Below are positions 25,925 through 37,971 of a DNA stretch of 64,000 nucleotides, in pieces. Location: NCBI GenBank assembly GCA_963836405.1, contig CAWIJL010000010.1, forward strand, positions 124,001-188,000, read 5' to 3'. Within the stretch, counting starts at the first letter, position 1; the number at the start of each line of letters is the position of its first letter. The DNA is from CAWIJJ01 sp963836405 (GTDB taxonomy: Bacteria; Acidobacteriota; Terriglobia; Bryobacterales; Bryobacteraceae). Under the pieces are notes generated by a model. It was not told where the DNA came from. It did no database searches and saw only the letters and a program-made list of their open reading frames with translations. The position numbers and the translations under genes are program-made.

Positions 25925-26139
25925 GTCTTCTCTCCTTGGCCGGCTGGCGATCACACGTTAGAACGAAGCAATGGCTGGACGCCCCGCCGGACCCACCCGT
26001 GATGCTATTCGAATGCAATTTGCCAGAAAGGTCAAGGGAAATCGGAAAAAATCGGGTTTGTTTCGCAATTTTGTCCGAAATGTTATGCGATACGATTTTC
26101 TGAATCGAAGGGAGGGCTTTATCCGAAATTTTGTAGGCG
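25925..26139. promoter_or_regulatory. A+T-rich upstream region of the Oar-type receptor with two direct repeats
   Basis: This 215-base gap is much richer in A+T than its surroundings. It holds TTTGTCCGAAA (26070-26080) and TTTATCCGAAA (26118-26128), spaced 48 bases start to start, and, on the minus strand, TTGACC (26035-26030) as a possible -35. The repeats may bind a regulator of the receptor; this is inference from repetition alone. Confidence 0.3.
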
Positions 26140-27708
26140 TTAGTGGAGCGCCGGAGGGCCGCCCTGATGGTGCGGCCGTTTCATCAAAAGCAGGAATGGA
26201 ATCACCAGGATAAATACGACTGCCATGGCCCGGAAGGTGTTCACGAAAGAGATCATGCTGGCCTGGCGCTGGACCAGGCCCCAAGCCGCTCCGTAAGCCT
26301 GATTGGCGGCCGTGACACCATCCGCGCCCCTGGCCATCATGGCGCCTTTCATTCCATTCAGCATGGCTTGAGCCTGCGGATTGTAGGGATTCACGTGAGC
26401 CCCCAGTAACTGCGTCTGGATCTGCTGCTGGCGGAACAGGTACGTGGTGGAAGTGGCGATGCCGATGCTGCCGCCGATATTCCGCATCAGGTTGAACATG
26501 CTGGTGGCGTTCCCCATTTCCTCCTTACGGATCGGATCCATGGTGGCCGTCGTCAAAGGCACGAACAGCATCGCCAGCGAAGCGCCCTGAAAGAATTGGG
26601 GCCAGAAAATATCCCAATATCCGGCGTTGAGATTCAGATTGGAGAGCGAATAAAGCGTCCAGGCCGCGCCGACCAACCCGACTCCCAGCACCTTCCGCGG
26701 ATCGAACCTACCCATCACGGTGCCCACCAGGGGCATTGCCAGGAACGAACCCAGGCCGCGTGGGGCCATGGCAATCCCGGCCTGGAGCGCGGGATACCCC
26801 ATCAAAGTCTGGAGCATCACGGGCAGCAGCAACATGCTTCCGTACAGAACGAACCCGAGCACCGTCATCAGGAAGACTCCAGCGCTGTAGGTCCGGTTCA
26901 GAAAAACGCGAAGGTGGACGACCGGGTTCCCCGTCCGCAGTTCGTGAATGACGAAGAGAACAACCGCGGATCCGGACAGAATGGCGAGTCCGAGCATCCA
27001 GTTGGATGCGAACCAATCCTCCTCCTGGCCCTTGTCGAGAACCACCTGGAGCGCCCCCACCCCCACTGCCAGCATGCCGATCCCCCAATAGTCGATGCCG
27101 GTGTTGCGCCGCCGGATATAGGGCGGATCGAAGATGAAGAGCCGCGTCATAACCAGGGAAGCAAGCCCAACGGGGAGGTTGATATAGAAGATCCATCGCC
27201 AACTGTAATTGTCGGTGAGCCAGCCGCCGAGCACCGGTCCGAGCATGGGTGCGACCACGATTCCAAGGCCCCAGAACGCCATGGCCTTACCGCGATCCTG
27301 CGGGGGAAAAGCCTCCAACATCACGGCTTGGGAAAGAGGCTGCAAGGCACCCCCGGTCGCTCCCTGAACGATGCGAAAGAAAATCAGCAGTTCGAGGCTC
27401 GGCGCCATCCCGCATAGGAACGAGGCCGTCGTAAACCCCATGACGGCCGCCATCAGTGTCCGTTTCCGCCCGAAGAAGTTGGCGATCCAACCGGTCATCG
27501 GAAGAATCACGGCGTTGGCCACCAGGTACGAAGTGAGCGCCCACGACGCCTCGTTCACGCTCGCCGAGAGACTCCCCGCTATGTGCGGCAAGGACACGTT
27601 AACTACCGTGGTATCCAACACTTCCATGAAGGTGCCGAACATGACCGCCATGGCGACGATCCAGGGGTTCACGGATGGGTTTGGCTGGGCCGGAGCGGTC
27701 GTGGACAT
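26140..27708 (-). CDS. DHA2-family MFS multidrug exporter (EmrB/QacA type)
   Basis: 522 residues with about 14 transmembrane segments. Motif A appears as GWIANFFGRKRTLM; motif D1/early helix as MEVLDTTVVNVSLPHIAGSL, the classical EmrB/QacA signature; motif C as WGLGIVVAPMLGPVLGGWLTDNYSWRW. These proton antiporters export drugs, dyes or metabolites. No EmrA-type membrane fusion partner or TolC-like protein is adjacent. The stop is separated from the Oar receptor by 215 bases, so co-transcription is possible only weakly. Substrate unknown. Confidence 0.93.
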   Translation of the reverse strand: MSTTAPAQPNPSVNPWIVAMAVMFGTFMEVLDTTVVNVSLPHIAGSLSASVNEASWALTSYLVANAVILPMTGWIANFFGRKRTLMAAVMGFTTASFLCGMAPSLELLIFFRIVQGATGGALQPLSQAVMLEAFPPQDRGKAMAFWGLGIVVAPMLGPVLGGWLTDNYSWRWIFYINLPVGLASLVMTRLFIFDPPYIRRRNTGIDYWGIGMLAVGVGALQVVLDKGQEEDWFASNWMLGLAILSGSAVVLFVIHELRTGNPVVHLRVFLNRTYSAGVFLMTVLGFVLYGSMLLLPVMLQTLMGYPALQAGIAMAPRGLGSFLAMPLVGTVMGRFDPRKVLGVGLVGAAWTLYSLSNLNLNAGYWDIFWPQFFQGASLAMLFVPLTTATMDPIRKEEMGNATSMFNLMRNIGGSIGIATSTTYLFRQQQIQTQLLGAHVNPYNPQAQAMLNGMKGAMMARGADGVTAANQAYGAAWGLVQRQASMISFVNTFRAMAVVFILVIPFLLLMKRPHHQGGPPALH

Positions 27709-27840
27709 CCCATTTCTAATGATGCCGCAGGAGGCGCACTGGATGTGAGTAGCTGGGCGGAACTATTACACTCGGGCGCCGAAGTTGCGGGAGCCTCCAT
27801 AAGATACTGCGAAGCGGCCGAACACCACCTGGAGGTGCGG

Positions 27841-27870
27841 TTGACTGACCTTTTCGTAGAATGTTAATCT
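27841..27870 (+). promoter_or_regulatory. Candidate promoter of the ATP synthase operon
   Basis: A -35 like TTGACT (27841-27846) is followed after 18 bases by TAATCT (27865-27870), 43 bases before the atpF start. The -35 is good and the -10 is poor, so this is a weak prediction. The rest of the 204-base gap shows nothing else clear. Confidence 0.35.
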
Positions 27871-27912
27871 AATCTCCTTAATAGGGCTTCCACTGGTCTC
27901 CCCTGAACTCTC

Positions 27913-28362
27913 ATGGATGCAATACTGCGACAACTGGGTGAACTCCTGCTCAAGGCCGTCCCCACGTTTCTGCTGGTTGTTTTTCTCAATTTTTATTTGA
28001 AGGCTGTTTTTTTCAGACCTCTCGAAAAGGTGCTCCAACGCCGCTACGATGCGACCGAAGGAGCGCGGAAGATCGCCGAAGAGACTGTGCAGCGGGCGAC
28101 CGAGAAGACCGCGGAATATGAAGCGGCCATGCGCGCGGCCCGGTCGGAAGTGTATCAGGAGCAGGGGAAGATTCATAAGGAATTGCAGCAAGCGGAAGCG
28201 GCCCAGTTGCTGGAAGCCCGAAAGCGGGCGGAAATCGCGGTGAAGGATGCGCGCCAGGCGATTGCCGGGGATGTGGAAGCAGCCAAAGCGTCCCTGGCGT
28301 CACAGAGCGATTCGCTGGCGAATCAGATAGCGGAGGCAATTCTCCGCCGGAGCGCTGCATGA
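27913..28362 (+). CDS. atpF: ATP synthase F0 subunit b
   Basis: 149 residues. One N-terminal membrane helix (VPTFLLVVFLNFYLKAVFF) is followed by a long, charged, heptad-rich helix (RPLEKVLQRRYDATEGARKI through [12 protein letters not shown]), the layout of the peripheral stalk b subunit. It connects the a subunit in the membrane to delta on top of F1. The stop overlaps the next gene (ATGA at 28359-28362). A second b-type gene follows, so the stalk is probably a b/b' heterodimer. Confidence 0.9.
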   Translation: MDAILRQLGELLLKAVPTFLLVVFLNFYLKAVFFRPLEKVLQRRYDATEGARKIAEETVQRATEKTAEYEAAMRAARSEVYQEQGKIHKELQQAEAAQLLEARKRAEIAVKDARQAIAGDVEAAKASLASQSDSLANQIAEAILRRSAA

Positions 28363-28952
28363 AATTTATGGCCTGCCTGGCCCTGTCGCTAGGCTTAGCC
28401 GTATGTTTTCCGGCCGTCGCGCAGGAACACGCCGCCGAACCAGCGGCTCACGGTGAAACCCGAGAGGGCGCGGGTGGCGAGCATGGCGGCGGGATGGAAT
28501 TGTGGAAGTGGGCGAACTTCGTCGTGCTGGCGGGTGCGCTCGGATACTTGATCGGCAAGAACGCCGGGCCGTTCTTTGCCGGCCGTTCGCGACAGATACG
28601 CAGCGATATGGTGGAGGCCGAGGCCGCACGCAAGGAAGCCGAAGCGCGCGCCGCGGAGGTGGACCGGAAACTGGCGGACCTCGGCGCCGAAATCGCCGCG
28701 CTCCGGGCCGCATCGCAGACCGAAGCGGAAGCCGAACGGCAGCGGCTTGCCCACCATACAGCAGCGGAAATCGCCAAAATCCAGGCGCACTCCGAGCAGG
28801 AGATCGCGTCCGCGGCAAAAGCCGCACGAATGGAGCTGAAGCGTCACTCGGCCGAACTGGCCATCGACCTTGCGGAGCACAAGATCCGGGCCCGAATGAG
28901 CGCGGATTCGCAGCATGCGCTGGTGGAACGCTTCGTGCAAAACGTGAAATGA
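28359..28952 (+). CDS. atpF: ATP synthase F0 subunit b' with N-terminal signal-like sequence
   Basis: 197 residues. The N-terminus [20 protein letters not shown] looks like a cleavable signal peptide (AQEHAAEP after it). A His/Gly/Glu-rich linker follows, then the true membrane anchor ([20 protein letters not shown]) and a long coiled coil ([20 protein letters not shown]... to [11 protein letters not shown]). The second helix and coil match the b subunit family. Two hydrophobic segments mean the N-terminus is either cleaved or makes a hairpin. Overlaps by ATGA with both neighbours tie it firmly into the operon. Confidence 0.88.
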   Translation: MKFMACLALSLGLAVCFPAVAQEHAAEPAAHGETREGAGGEHGGGMELWKWANFVVLAGALGYLIGKNAGPFFAGRSRQIRSDMVEAEAARKEAEARAAEVDRKLADLGAEIAALRAASQTEAEAERQRLAHHTAAEIAKIQAHSEQEIASAAKAARMELKRHSAELAIDLAEHKIRARMSADSQHALVERFVQNVK

Positions 28953-29503
28953 CACTATCCGCAGTTGCCACACGGTACGCCAATGCGCTGGCCGACGTCG
29001 TGACCTCCAGCGCATCCACACTGCGCCCGCAGGACGCGGTGGCGGAGTTGCGTTCGTTCGAAGCGGTGCTGCAATCCTCCGCCGAACTGCACAAGGCCCT
29101 GATCACGCCTGCGGTCGCCGGTAGCCGGAAGAAGGCCGTTCTGGAGCGCATCGCCGGGATCCTCGGACTTTCGCGCATCTCGCGCAATTTTCTGTTCGTC
29201 CTGGTGGATCACCGGCGGATCGGTTCAATGCCCGAAATCATCCACTCGTTCGAGTTGGCGCTGGACGAGCGGCTAGGATTTGCGCGCGCGGAGATTGCCT
29301 CGGCGCGCGAGCTCGGCGGACAGGAGCGCACCGACGTCGTGGCACGCCTCGAAGGGATTTCCGGCAAGCGCATTCGCGCCCGGTACACGGTGGACGAAGG
29401 GCTGATCGGAGGCCTGGTGGCGAGGATCGGCTCCACGGTCTACGACGGCTCGGTTCGCGGGGAGCTGCAAAGCCTGCAGCGCCGCCTGAGCGCCGATCGC
29501 TAA
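28949..29503 (+). CDS. atpH: ATP synthase F1 subunit delta
   Basis: 184 residues of the OSCP/delta family. It has an N-terminal helical bundle ([15 protein letters not shown]) and a C-terminal beta domain with the motif [20 protein letters not shown], which matches the usual I-x-GG-x-x-x-x-GxxxxDGS signature. It joins the peripheral stalk to the F1 head. The ATG at 28949 overlaps the b' stop (ATGA). A longer upstream reading in this frame lies inside b' and is not used. Confidence 0.93.
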   Translation: MTLSAVATRYANALADVVTSSASTLRPQDAVAELRSFEAVLQSSAELHKALITPAVAGSRKKAVLERIAGILGLSRISRNFLFVLVDHRRIGSMPEIIHSFELALDERLGFARAEIASARELGGQERTDVVARLEGISGKRIRARYTVDEGLIGGLVARIGSTVYDGSVRGELQSLQRRLSADR

Positions 29504-29521
29504 TAGGCAACGGAAGGAATT

Positions 29522-31052
29522 ATGGCTCAAATACGAGCGGACGAAATTACCAGCATACTTCGCCAGGAGATCGAAAATTACGAGAGGGCGATCGATGTCA
29601 CAGAGACCGGCTCGGTGATCTCGGTGGGCGACGGAATCGCCCGCATCCACGGTCTTGAAAAGGTGATGGCGGGCGAACTGATCGAGTTCCCGCACAATGT
29701 GGCGGGCATCGCCATGAACCTGGAAGAAGACCAGGTCGGTTCGGTGCTGCTGGGCGAGTACACGGAAATCAAGGAAGGCGACGAGGTGCGGCGCACCGGA
29801 CGCATCATGTCGGTGCCGGTGGGCGAGGCGCTCATCGGCCGCGTGGTGAACGCTCTCGGACAGCCGATCGACGGTAAGGGACCGATCCAGACCACGGAGT
29901 TCAATCCCGTGGAACGCCTGGCGCCGGGCGTGGTGGCCCGCCAGCCCGTGAAAGAACCCATGCAGACGGGGATCAAGGCAATCGACGCCATGATTCCCAT
30001 CGGTCGCGGCCAGCGCGAGCTGATCATCGGAGACCGCCAGACCGGCAAGACCGCGCTCGCCCTCGATACGATCATCAACCAGAAGGGCGGCGACATGATT
30101 TGCGTGTACGTCGCCATCGGCCAGAAGCGCTCGACGGTTGCCCAGGTGGTGAAGACGCTCGAAGACTACGGCGCCATGGAATACAGCATCGTCGTCTCCG
30201 CGTCGGCCTCGGATCCGGCTCCCATGCAGTACCTGGCTCCCTTCGCCGGGTGCGCCATCGGCGAATATTTCCGCGACCGCGGCAAGCATGCCTTGTGCGT
30301 CTACGACGATCTTTCCAAGCATGCCGCTGCGTACCGCGAGATTTCGCTCCTGCTGAGACGGCCGCCCGGACGGGAAGCCTTTCCCGGAGACGTATTTTAT
30401 TTGCATAGCCGGCTGCTCGAACGCGCCGCGAAACTGAACAACCAGAACGGCGGCGGCTCGCTGACCGCTCTGCCGTTCATCGAGACGCAGGCGGGCGACG
30501 TTTCGGCGTACATCCCGACCAACGTCATCTCCATCACGGACGGGCAGATCTTCCTTGAAAGCGACCTGTTCAACTCGAACGTACGGCCCGCCATCAACGT
30601 CGGCATCTCCGTCAGCCGCGTGGGCGGCAACGCGCAGACCAAGGCCATGAAGTCGATCGCCGGCAGCCTGCGGCTCGACCTGGCGCAATATCGCGCGCTG
30701 GCAGCATTCGCGCAGTTCGGCTCGGACCTCGATAAGGCTTCGCTCGACCAACTCAACCGCGGCAAACACCTGGTGGAAATTCTCAAGCAGGGACAGTACC
30801 AGCCCCTACCGCTCGAAAAACAGATCCTGATCATTTTCGCGGGTACCAAAGGCTATCTGGACGACCTGCCGGTGGAGCAATGCCGGAAGTTCGAGGAAGA
30901 ACTGTACCGGTTCGCCGAAAATGCACACCGGCCGGTGCTTGAAGGAATTGCCTCCAAGAAGAACCTGGACGACGACCTTCGCGGCAAGGTCACGCATTTG
31001 ATCGAGGAATTCAAGGCGCGCTTCCTGGCTGAACAGCAGGTGGGAAAGGCAC

Positions 31053-31060
<8 letters not shown>
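29522..31060 (+). CDS. atpA: ATP synthase F1 subunit alpha
   Basis: 512 residues, the usual length. Walker A is [10 protein letters not shown] near 169, and the alpha-specific signature [14 protein letters not shown] is present. Other recognisable segments are [18 protein letters not shown] and [20 protein letters not shown]. It forms the non-catalytic nucleotide sites of the F1 hexamer. The start is preceded by GGAAGGAATT as ribosome site. It overlaps atpG by eight bases. Confidence 0.98.
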
Positions 31061-33368
<2,308 letters not shown>

Positions 33369-33373
33369 CCGCA

Positions 33374-33781
33374 ATGGCCGACGACGTACTTCTGCTCGAG
33401 GTGGCCACGCCAGAGCGCCTGCTCGTCCGCGAAGAGGTCACCGAAGTCCAGCTTCCCGGGGCGAACGGCTATATGGGCATTCTCCCCGGACACGCCGCCC
33501 TGCTCAGCCAGTTGGGCACCGGAACGCTGAGTTACCTGGTCGGCGGCCGGCGGCGCAGCCTTTCCATTCAGGGCGGGCTGGCGGAAGTGCTTCCCGGCAA
33601 CGTGCGGGTGCTCGCGAACCTGGCGGAGCGCGCCGAGGAGGTGGATGTGGAACGCGCGCGGCGGGACCTGACGCGCGCCCAGGAGCAGGTGATCAATCCG
33701 GCGCTCGGCGTCGATCCGGCGGTGGCGCTCGACGCCATGGCCTGGGCGCAGGCCCGGGTGGACACCGCCCAGCAAAAGTAA
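33374..33781 (+). CDS. atpC: ATP synthase F1 subunit epsilon
   Basis: 135 residues. The N-terminal beta sandwich shows LLLEVATPERLLVREEVTEV, GYMGILPGHAALLSQLGTG and SIQGGLAEVLPGNVRVLAN. The C-terminal helical hairpin region (EVDVERARRDLTRAQEQVIN) is present. It couples rotation to catalysis and can inhibit hydrolysis. It closes the operon; the a (atpB) and c (atpE) genes and atpI are not in the window. Confidence 0.96.
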   Translation: MADDVLLLEVATPERLLVREEVTEVQLPGANGYMGILPGHAALLSQLGTGTLSYLVGGRRRSLSIQGGLAEVLPGNVRVLANLAERAEEVDVERARRDLTRAQEQVINPALGVDPAVALDAMAWAQARVDTAQQK

Positions 33782-33964
33782 AGACTCCGGCCGTCGGTTT
33801 CGCTCCCGCCCGATCAATTTCTCAAACCTGTCCTATAAAGACAATCTATTGAAAATAGGAGCTGAACCCATTGCCAGAGGTCTGTTCATCCCGGCAAAAT
33901 TAAAGATGCAGAGCCGCGGAATCCACGCCCCAGCTTCAGCGCCCGCAACACCAAGGAGAGAACG
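33782..33964 (+). promoter_or_regulatory. Leader region of glnA with an inverted repeat
   Basis: 183 bases without a gene. TCCTAT (33831-33836) and ATAGGA (33855-33860) form an inverted repeat spaced by 18 bases, which could be a regulator site or promoter part. AAGGAG at 33952-33957 serves glnA. No sigma-54 promoter and no recognisable riboswitch was seen. Confidence 0.3.
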
Positions 33965-35392
33965 TTGAACGACCTACATGATTTTCTACGCCTTTCGTAT
34001 TCGGAACTGGAAGACCTGAACCTTGCCGTCAAAGAGCAGCGCAAAAACCGGGTCCCCGTCGGAAAGATCCAGGAAGAGCGTCTCAAGTATTTGACCGACG
34101 AAAAGCGCATCAAAGCCGTCACGGTGCTGTTCAGCGACCTCGAGGGACGGCTGCACATGCTCGATTACGACAAGAAGTTTCTTGTCAAGAGCTGGGACAA
34201 TCTCACATTCGACGGCTCTTCCATTCGCGGCTTCACGGCGCAGCGGGAAAGCGATCTTCGCCTTGGCATGGATTGGGGCTCGTTCTATTGGGCGCCGGCC
34301 GACGTCTTCGGCTCCGGTAAGGTCCTGGTATTCGGAGAAGTCATCGATAAGGACGGAACGCCCTACACGGCCGACATTCGCGGCGTCCTCAAGGCTTTTG
34401 CGCAAAGGCAGTTCGATCAACACGGATTCACCCTGAATGCCGCGAACGAAATCGAGGGCTTCCTGTTCCAGGGCTCCGACGCGGAACGCCGCTATCACGA
34501 GACGAATAAGTTTGAATACGTGAACACCGGCGGCTATTATCATTCCCTGCCGGGCGATCCCCTGCGCCAGTTCATCGACACCACGGCGGAAGTGCAGCGC
34601 GCGATGGGCTTCCAGAACGAAAAAGATCACCCCGAAGTCGCGCCCTCGCAATTCGAAATCAACTATAGCTACGCCGATGTCATTTCCGCCGCGGACCACA
34701 TCCAGCTCTACAAGCTGGTCTGCCGCCAGGTGGCAACCAAGATGGGGCTCACGGCGTGCTTCCTGCCGAAACCGGTGGTCGGCGTCAACGGCAACGGAAT
34801 GCACACCAACGTTTCTGTCACGAAGAACGGGAAGAACATCTTCTGGGATCCGAATGGCGAGGAGAAGATGAGCCAGTTCGCATGGGATTTCGTGGACCGC
34901 ATCCTCACCCACGGAAATGACATCTGTCTCCTGCTCAATGCCAGTGTGAATGCGTATCGCCGCCTCGACCCTCACTTCGAAGCGCCGAACCAGATCAAGG
35001 CCTCGGCCGTCGATCGCGGATCAATGGTACGAATTCCCATCGGCAACGAGCGCAGTTCCCGCGTGGAAGTGCGTTCCGTCGCTCCGGACGCCAACCCTTA
35101 TATGGTGATGCTTTCGGTGTTCAGGACGGGCCTCGAAGGCCAGATCCACGACATGGAAAACCTGCGGGGCGCCGAGCGGTACCTGCCGGACAACATCTAC
35201 GTCGCCATGGAGAACTTCCGCAATGCGGAATGGACTGACTGCCTGCTTGGCGAGGACGTGAAGGGGCGGTACGCCGATCTCAAACAGGCGTCGGCGGACC
35301 GTTGCTCGAGACTACTCGGCACTGTTGTCAAGGCGCCGGAGGTTCAATACCACCACGAAGTCTACAATCAGTACCTCTGGAACATGTTTTAG
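33965..35392 (+). CDS. glnA: Glutamine synthetase (type I-like)
   Basis: 475 residues. It makes glutamine from glutamate, ammonia and ATP. Visible are the beta-grasp motif FDGSSIRGFTAQRESDLRL, metal-binding EIEGFLF and QFEINY, the HTN motif GNGMHTNVSV, and a DRGSMVRIP segment in place of the usual NRSASIRIP. The canonical adenylylation-site motif (NLYDLP) is absent; the region reads AERYLPDNIYVAME. GlnE control is therefore unlikely. The C-terminus HHEVYNQYLWNMF is characteristic of a divergent bacterial subgroup. The start is TTG 33965, chosen for AAGGAG at the right distance. Confidence 0.93.
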   Translation: MNDLHDFLRLSYSELEDLNLAVKEQRKNRVPVGKIQEERLKYLTDEKRIKAVTVLFSDLEGRLHMLDYDKKFLVKSWDNLTFDGSSIRGFTAQRESDLRLGMDWGSFYWAPADVFGSGKVLVFGEVIDKDGTPYTADIRGVLKAFAQRQFDQHGFTLNAANEIEGFLFQGSDAERRYHETNKFEYVNTGGYYHSLPGDPLRQFIDTTAEVQRAMGFQNEKDHPEVAPSQFEINYSYADVISAADHIQLYKLVCRQVATKMGLTACFLPKPVVGVNGNGMHTNVSVTKNGKNIFWDPNGEEKMSQFAWDFVDRILTHGNDICLLLNASVNAYRRLDPHFEAPNQIKASAVDRGSMVRIPIGNERSSRVEVRSVAPDANPYMVMLSVFRTGLEGQIHDMENLRGAERYLPDNIYVAMENFRNAEWTDCLLGEDVKGRYADLKQASADRCSRLLGTVVKAPEVQYHHEVYNQYLWNMF

Positions 35393-35400
35393 GCATAGCA

Positions 35401-35435
35401 CGGGAAGCGGGACTTCACGCAAGTTCCGCTTCCCG
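35401..35435. terminator. Bidirectional hairpin between glnA and the DUF2934 gene
   Basis: A 15-base-pair stem (35401-35415 with 35421-35435, one G-U pair, loop CACGC) sits 8 bases after the glnA stop and 4 bases after the stop of the convergent gene. No U-tract is present on either strand. Confidence 0.6.
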
Positions 35436-35439
35436 AACG

Positions 35440-35679
35440 CTAAGCGCCTTCCTGCCGCAGTTCGCGCTCCGCCTCGAACCAGTCCTCTTCCGGCGATCCC
35501 TCCGGGCATCCCCGAGACATCCAGCACTCGTAAGCCTTTCGTTCCACCTCCTCATGCTCCGGGTCCGCTGACGGCCCGCGCTTCATCTGCGGCGGCGTAA
35601 ACACTGCAGGCTGATCCTGGGAGCCCTGCCGCCTTCGCCCGCCTTGCTCGTGTCTCAAACCCTGGGATGTGGTCTTCAT
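35440..35679 (-). CDS. DUF2934 domain small protein
   Basis: 79 residues. The C-terminal part [20 protein letters not shown] followed by [14 protein letters not shown] matches the DUF2934 pattern (ERAYELWERRGRPEGS...DWLEAEREL). The N-terminal half is basic and Gln/Gly/Arg-rich and probably disordered. The function of DUF2934 is unknown; it is common in Acidobacteriota and proteobacteria near glycogen genes. The start MKTTSQ at 35679 is fixed by GGAGG at the right distance upstream. It is divergent from glgX. Confidence 0.8.
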   Translation of the reverse strand: MKTTSQGLRHEQGGRRRQGSQDQPAVFTPPQMKRGPSADPEHEEVERKAYECWMSRGCPEGSPEEDWFEAERELRQEGA

Positions 35680-35790
35680 AAGCACCTCCGCACGTATCGC
35701 GGTGCACGTAATCGCCCACTGTCGCGCGCCATACGGGGCAACGTACAGTCTCTTGGAATACGGCTTGCTAAACTACCGAAACGGAAGAAG

Positions 35791-37944
35791 ATGCCACGCA
35801 CAATTCTGCCGGGAAAACCCTACCCGCAAGGCGCCACGTGGGACGGCACCGGTGTAAACTTTTCGCTTTACTCGGAACGCGCCACGCTTGTCGAACTCTG
35901 CCTGTTCGAAGATGTTCAAGCAACGTCCTACGAAGTTGTCCCGCTACGCGAGTGCACAGGCTACGCCTGGCACGGCTACCTTCCCGGAATCAAGGCCGGA
36001 CAAGTTTACAGCTACCGCGTGGACGGTCCTTTTGACCCCGCCCGCGGCGACCGTTTCAATCCGGCGAAAATGCTGATCGACCCGTATGCCCGCGCTGTTG
36101 CCGGCTCGCTTAACTGGGACGCCCCGGTTTTCGGCTACAAACTCGGCGATCCGGATGCGGACCTGTCGCGCGACGAGCAGGACGACGCCTGGGGTGTGCC
36201 AAAATGCGTAGTCACCACCTCGCACTTCGATTGGGATAACGACCGGCCGCCTTCGACCCTGCTCCACGACTCGGTCCTTTACGAACTGCACGTCAAGGGC
36301 TTCACCGCCACTCATCCCGAAATTCCCGAGGAGATCCGCGGCACTTATGCCGGACTCGCCCATCCCGCCGCCATCGAGTACCTCAAGAAACTGGGCATTA
36401 CGGCAGTCGAGTTGATGCCGGTGCACGAATTTGTCGACGACAAACACCTGCTTGACCAGGGTCTGCATAACTACTGGGGATATAACTCCATCAACTTCTT
36501 CTCCCCGGACGCCCGCTATTCCGCGTCCGGGAACACGGGCGAGCAACTCGGCGAATTCAAGGCGATGGTCCGGACCTTACACCGGGCCGGCATCGAAGTG
36601 ATTCTCGATGTGGTCTATAATCACACCGCCGAGGGCAACCAGATGGGTCCGACCCTCAGCTTTCGCGGTATCGATAACTCCACTTACTACCGCTTAGTTG
36701 CCGGCAATCCGCGCTATTACATGGATTACACGGGCACGGGTAACACGCTGAATGTGCGCCATCCCCAGGTATTGAAGCTGATCATGGACAGTCTCCGCTA
36801 TTGGGTTCAGGAGATGCACGTGGACGGCTTTCGCTTCGACCTTGCCGCCGCCCTGGCCCGCGAGCTTCACGCCGTGGACCGCCTGTCCGCCTTCTTCGAC
36901 ATCATCAACCAGGACCCGGTAGTTTCGCAGGTGAAGCTGATTGCCGAACCCTGGGATGTGGGGGAGGGGGGCTACCAGGTGGGTAAGTTCCCGCCGTTGT
37001 GGGCGGAGTGGAACGGGCGCTATCGCGACGTGGTGCGCCGCTATTGGAAGGGAGACGACGGCCAACTGGCGGAACTCGGATACCGGCTGACCGGGTCGAG
37101 CGATCTCTACCAGCGTGACGGCCGGCATCCCAGCGCCAGCATCAACTTCGTGACCGCGCACGACGGATTCACTCTCAACGACCTGGTCAGTTACGACAAC
37201 AAACACAACGAAGCCAACGGCGAAGAGAATCGCGACGGCACCAACGACAATCACTCCCACAACTACGGCGTCGAGGGACCTACCGAGGATCCGGGAATCG
37301 TCGAAACCCGGGAGCGGCAGAAGCGTAATCTCATGCTCACCCTCATGGTTTCGCAAGGCGTGCCGATGATCTGCGGCGGCGACGAAATCGGCCGCACCCA
37401 GAGCGGCAACAATAACGCCTATGCGCAGGACAATCCGGTGAGCTGGTTCGACTGGAACCTGGACGAAAATCGCACCTCGCTGCTTCAGTTCACCCGCCGC
37501 CTGGTGGACTTGCGCCGGCAGCACCCCAATCTCCGCCGCCGCAAGTTTTTCCAGGACCGCCGCATCGATCCCGGATCGTCGGATCGCGAAGTGGACGGCC
37601 ACACGGAAGCGGACATCATGTGGATCCGGCCGGACGGGCAGGAGATGACGCCCGAGGAGTGGAACGCCGGCTGGGTTCGCTGCATCGGCCTTCTGCTGAA
37701 CGGCAGGACACTGGACGATCTGAATGGATTCGGGGAGCCGATTCGGGACGAAACCTTCCTGATGCTCTTCAATCCCCACCACGAGCCAATCCGCTTTTAC
37801 ATGCCGCGGCCGGGTTCGGCATGGGAGTTGCTACTCGATTCGCGCGATCCCGCGGGCGAAGGTTCGAAGCCGGTTTTTCCGGCCGGCCAGTTTCACGAGA
37901 TGATTCCCCGCAGCACCGCCGTGCTGCGGGAGTTGACCGACTAG
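35791..37944 (+). CDS. glgX: Glycogen debranching enzyme GlgX (isoamylase type)
   Basis: 717 residues of GH13 subfamily 11. An N-terminal CBM48-like domain ([40 protein letters not shown]) precedes the (beta/alpha)8 barrel with conserved regions [20 protein letters not shown] (nucleophile Asp350), IAEPWD (acid/base Glu386) and [14 protein letters not shown] (Asp458). It removes alpha-1,6 branches from glycogen, often those trimmed by phosphorylase. The start [12 protein letters not shown] is chosen for family length and a GGAAGAAG upstream. treZ follows after 27 bases. Confidence 0.96.
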   Translation: MPRTILPGKPYPQGATWDGTGVNFSLYSERATLVELCLFEDVQATSYEVVPLRECTGYAWHGYLPGIKAGQVYSYRVDGPFDPARGDRFNPAKMLIDPYARAVAGSLNWDAPVFGYKLGDPDADLSRDEQDDAWGVPKCVVTTSHFDWDNDRPPSTLLHDSVLYELHVKGFTATHPEIPEEIRGTYAGLAHPAAIEYLKKLGITAVELMPVHEFVDDKHLLDQGLHNYWGYNSINFFSPDARYSASGNTGEQLGEFKAMVRTLHRAGIEVILDVVYNHTAEGNQMGPTLSFRGIDNSTYYRLVAGNPRYYMDYTGTGNTLNVRHPQVLKLIMDSLRYWVQEMHVDGFRFDLAAALARELHAVDRLSAFFDIINQDPVVSQVKLIAEPWDVGEGGYQVGKFPPLWAEWNGRYRDVVRRYWKGDDGQLAELGYRLTGSSDLYQRDGRHPSASINFVTAHDGFTLNDLVSYDNKHNEANGEENRDGTNDNHSHNYGVEGPTEDPGIVETRERQKRNLMLTLMVSQGVPMICGGDEIGRTQSGNNNAYAQDNPVSWFDWNLDENRTSLLQFTRRLVDLRRQHPNLRRRKFFQDRRIDPGSSDREVDGHTEADIMWIRPDGQEMTPEEWNAGWVRCIGLLLNGRTLDDLNGFGEPIRDETFLMLFNPHHEPIRFYMPRPGSAWELLLDSRDPAGEGSKPVFPAGQFHEMIPRSTAVLRELTD

Positions 37945-37971
37945 GAACGCGGCGGGCGTGCCTGAGCTCCC

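Noticed and set aside
33782..33964. Riboswitch or glnA RNA motif before glnA
   Set aside because: Only one short inverted repeat is visible; no known aptamer core could be matched by eye.
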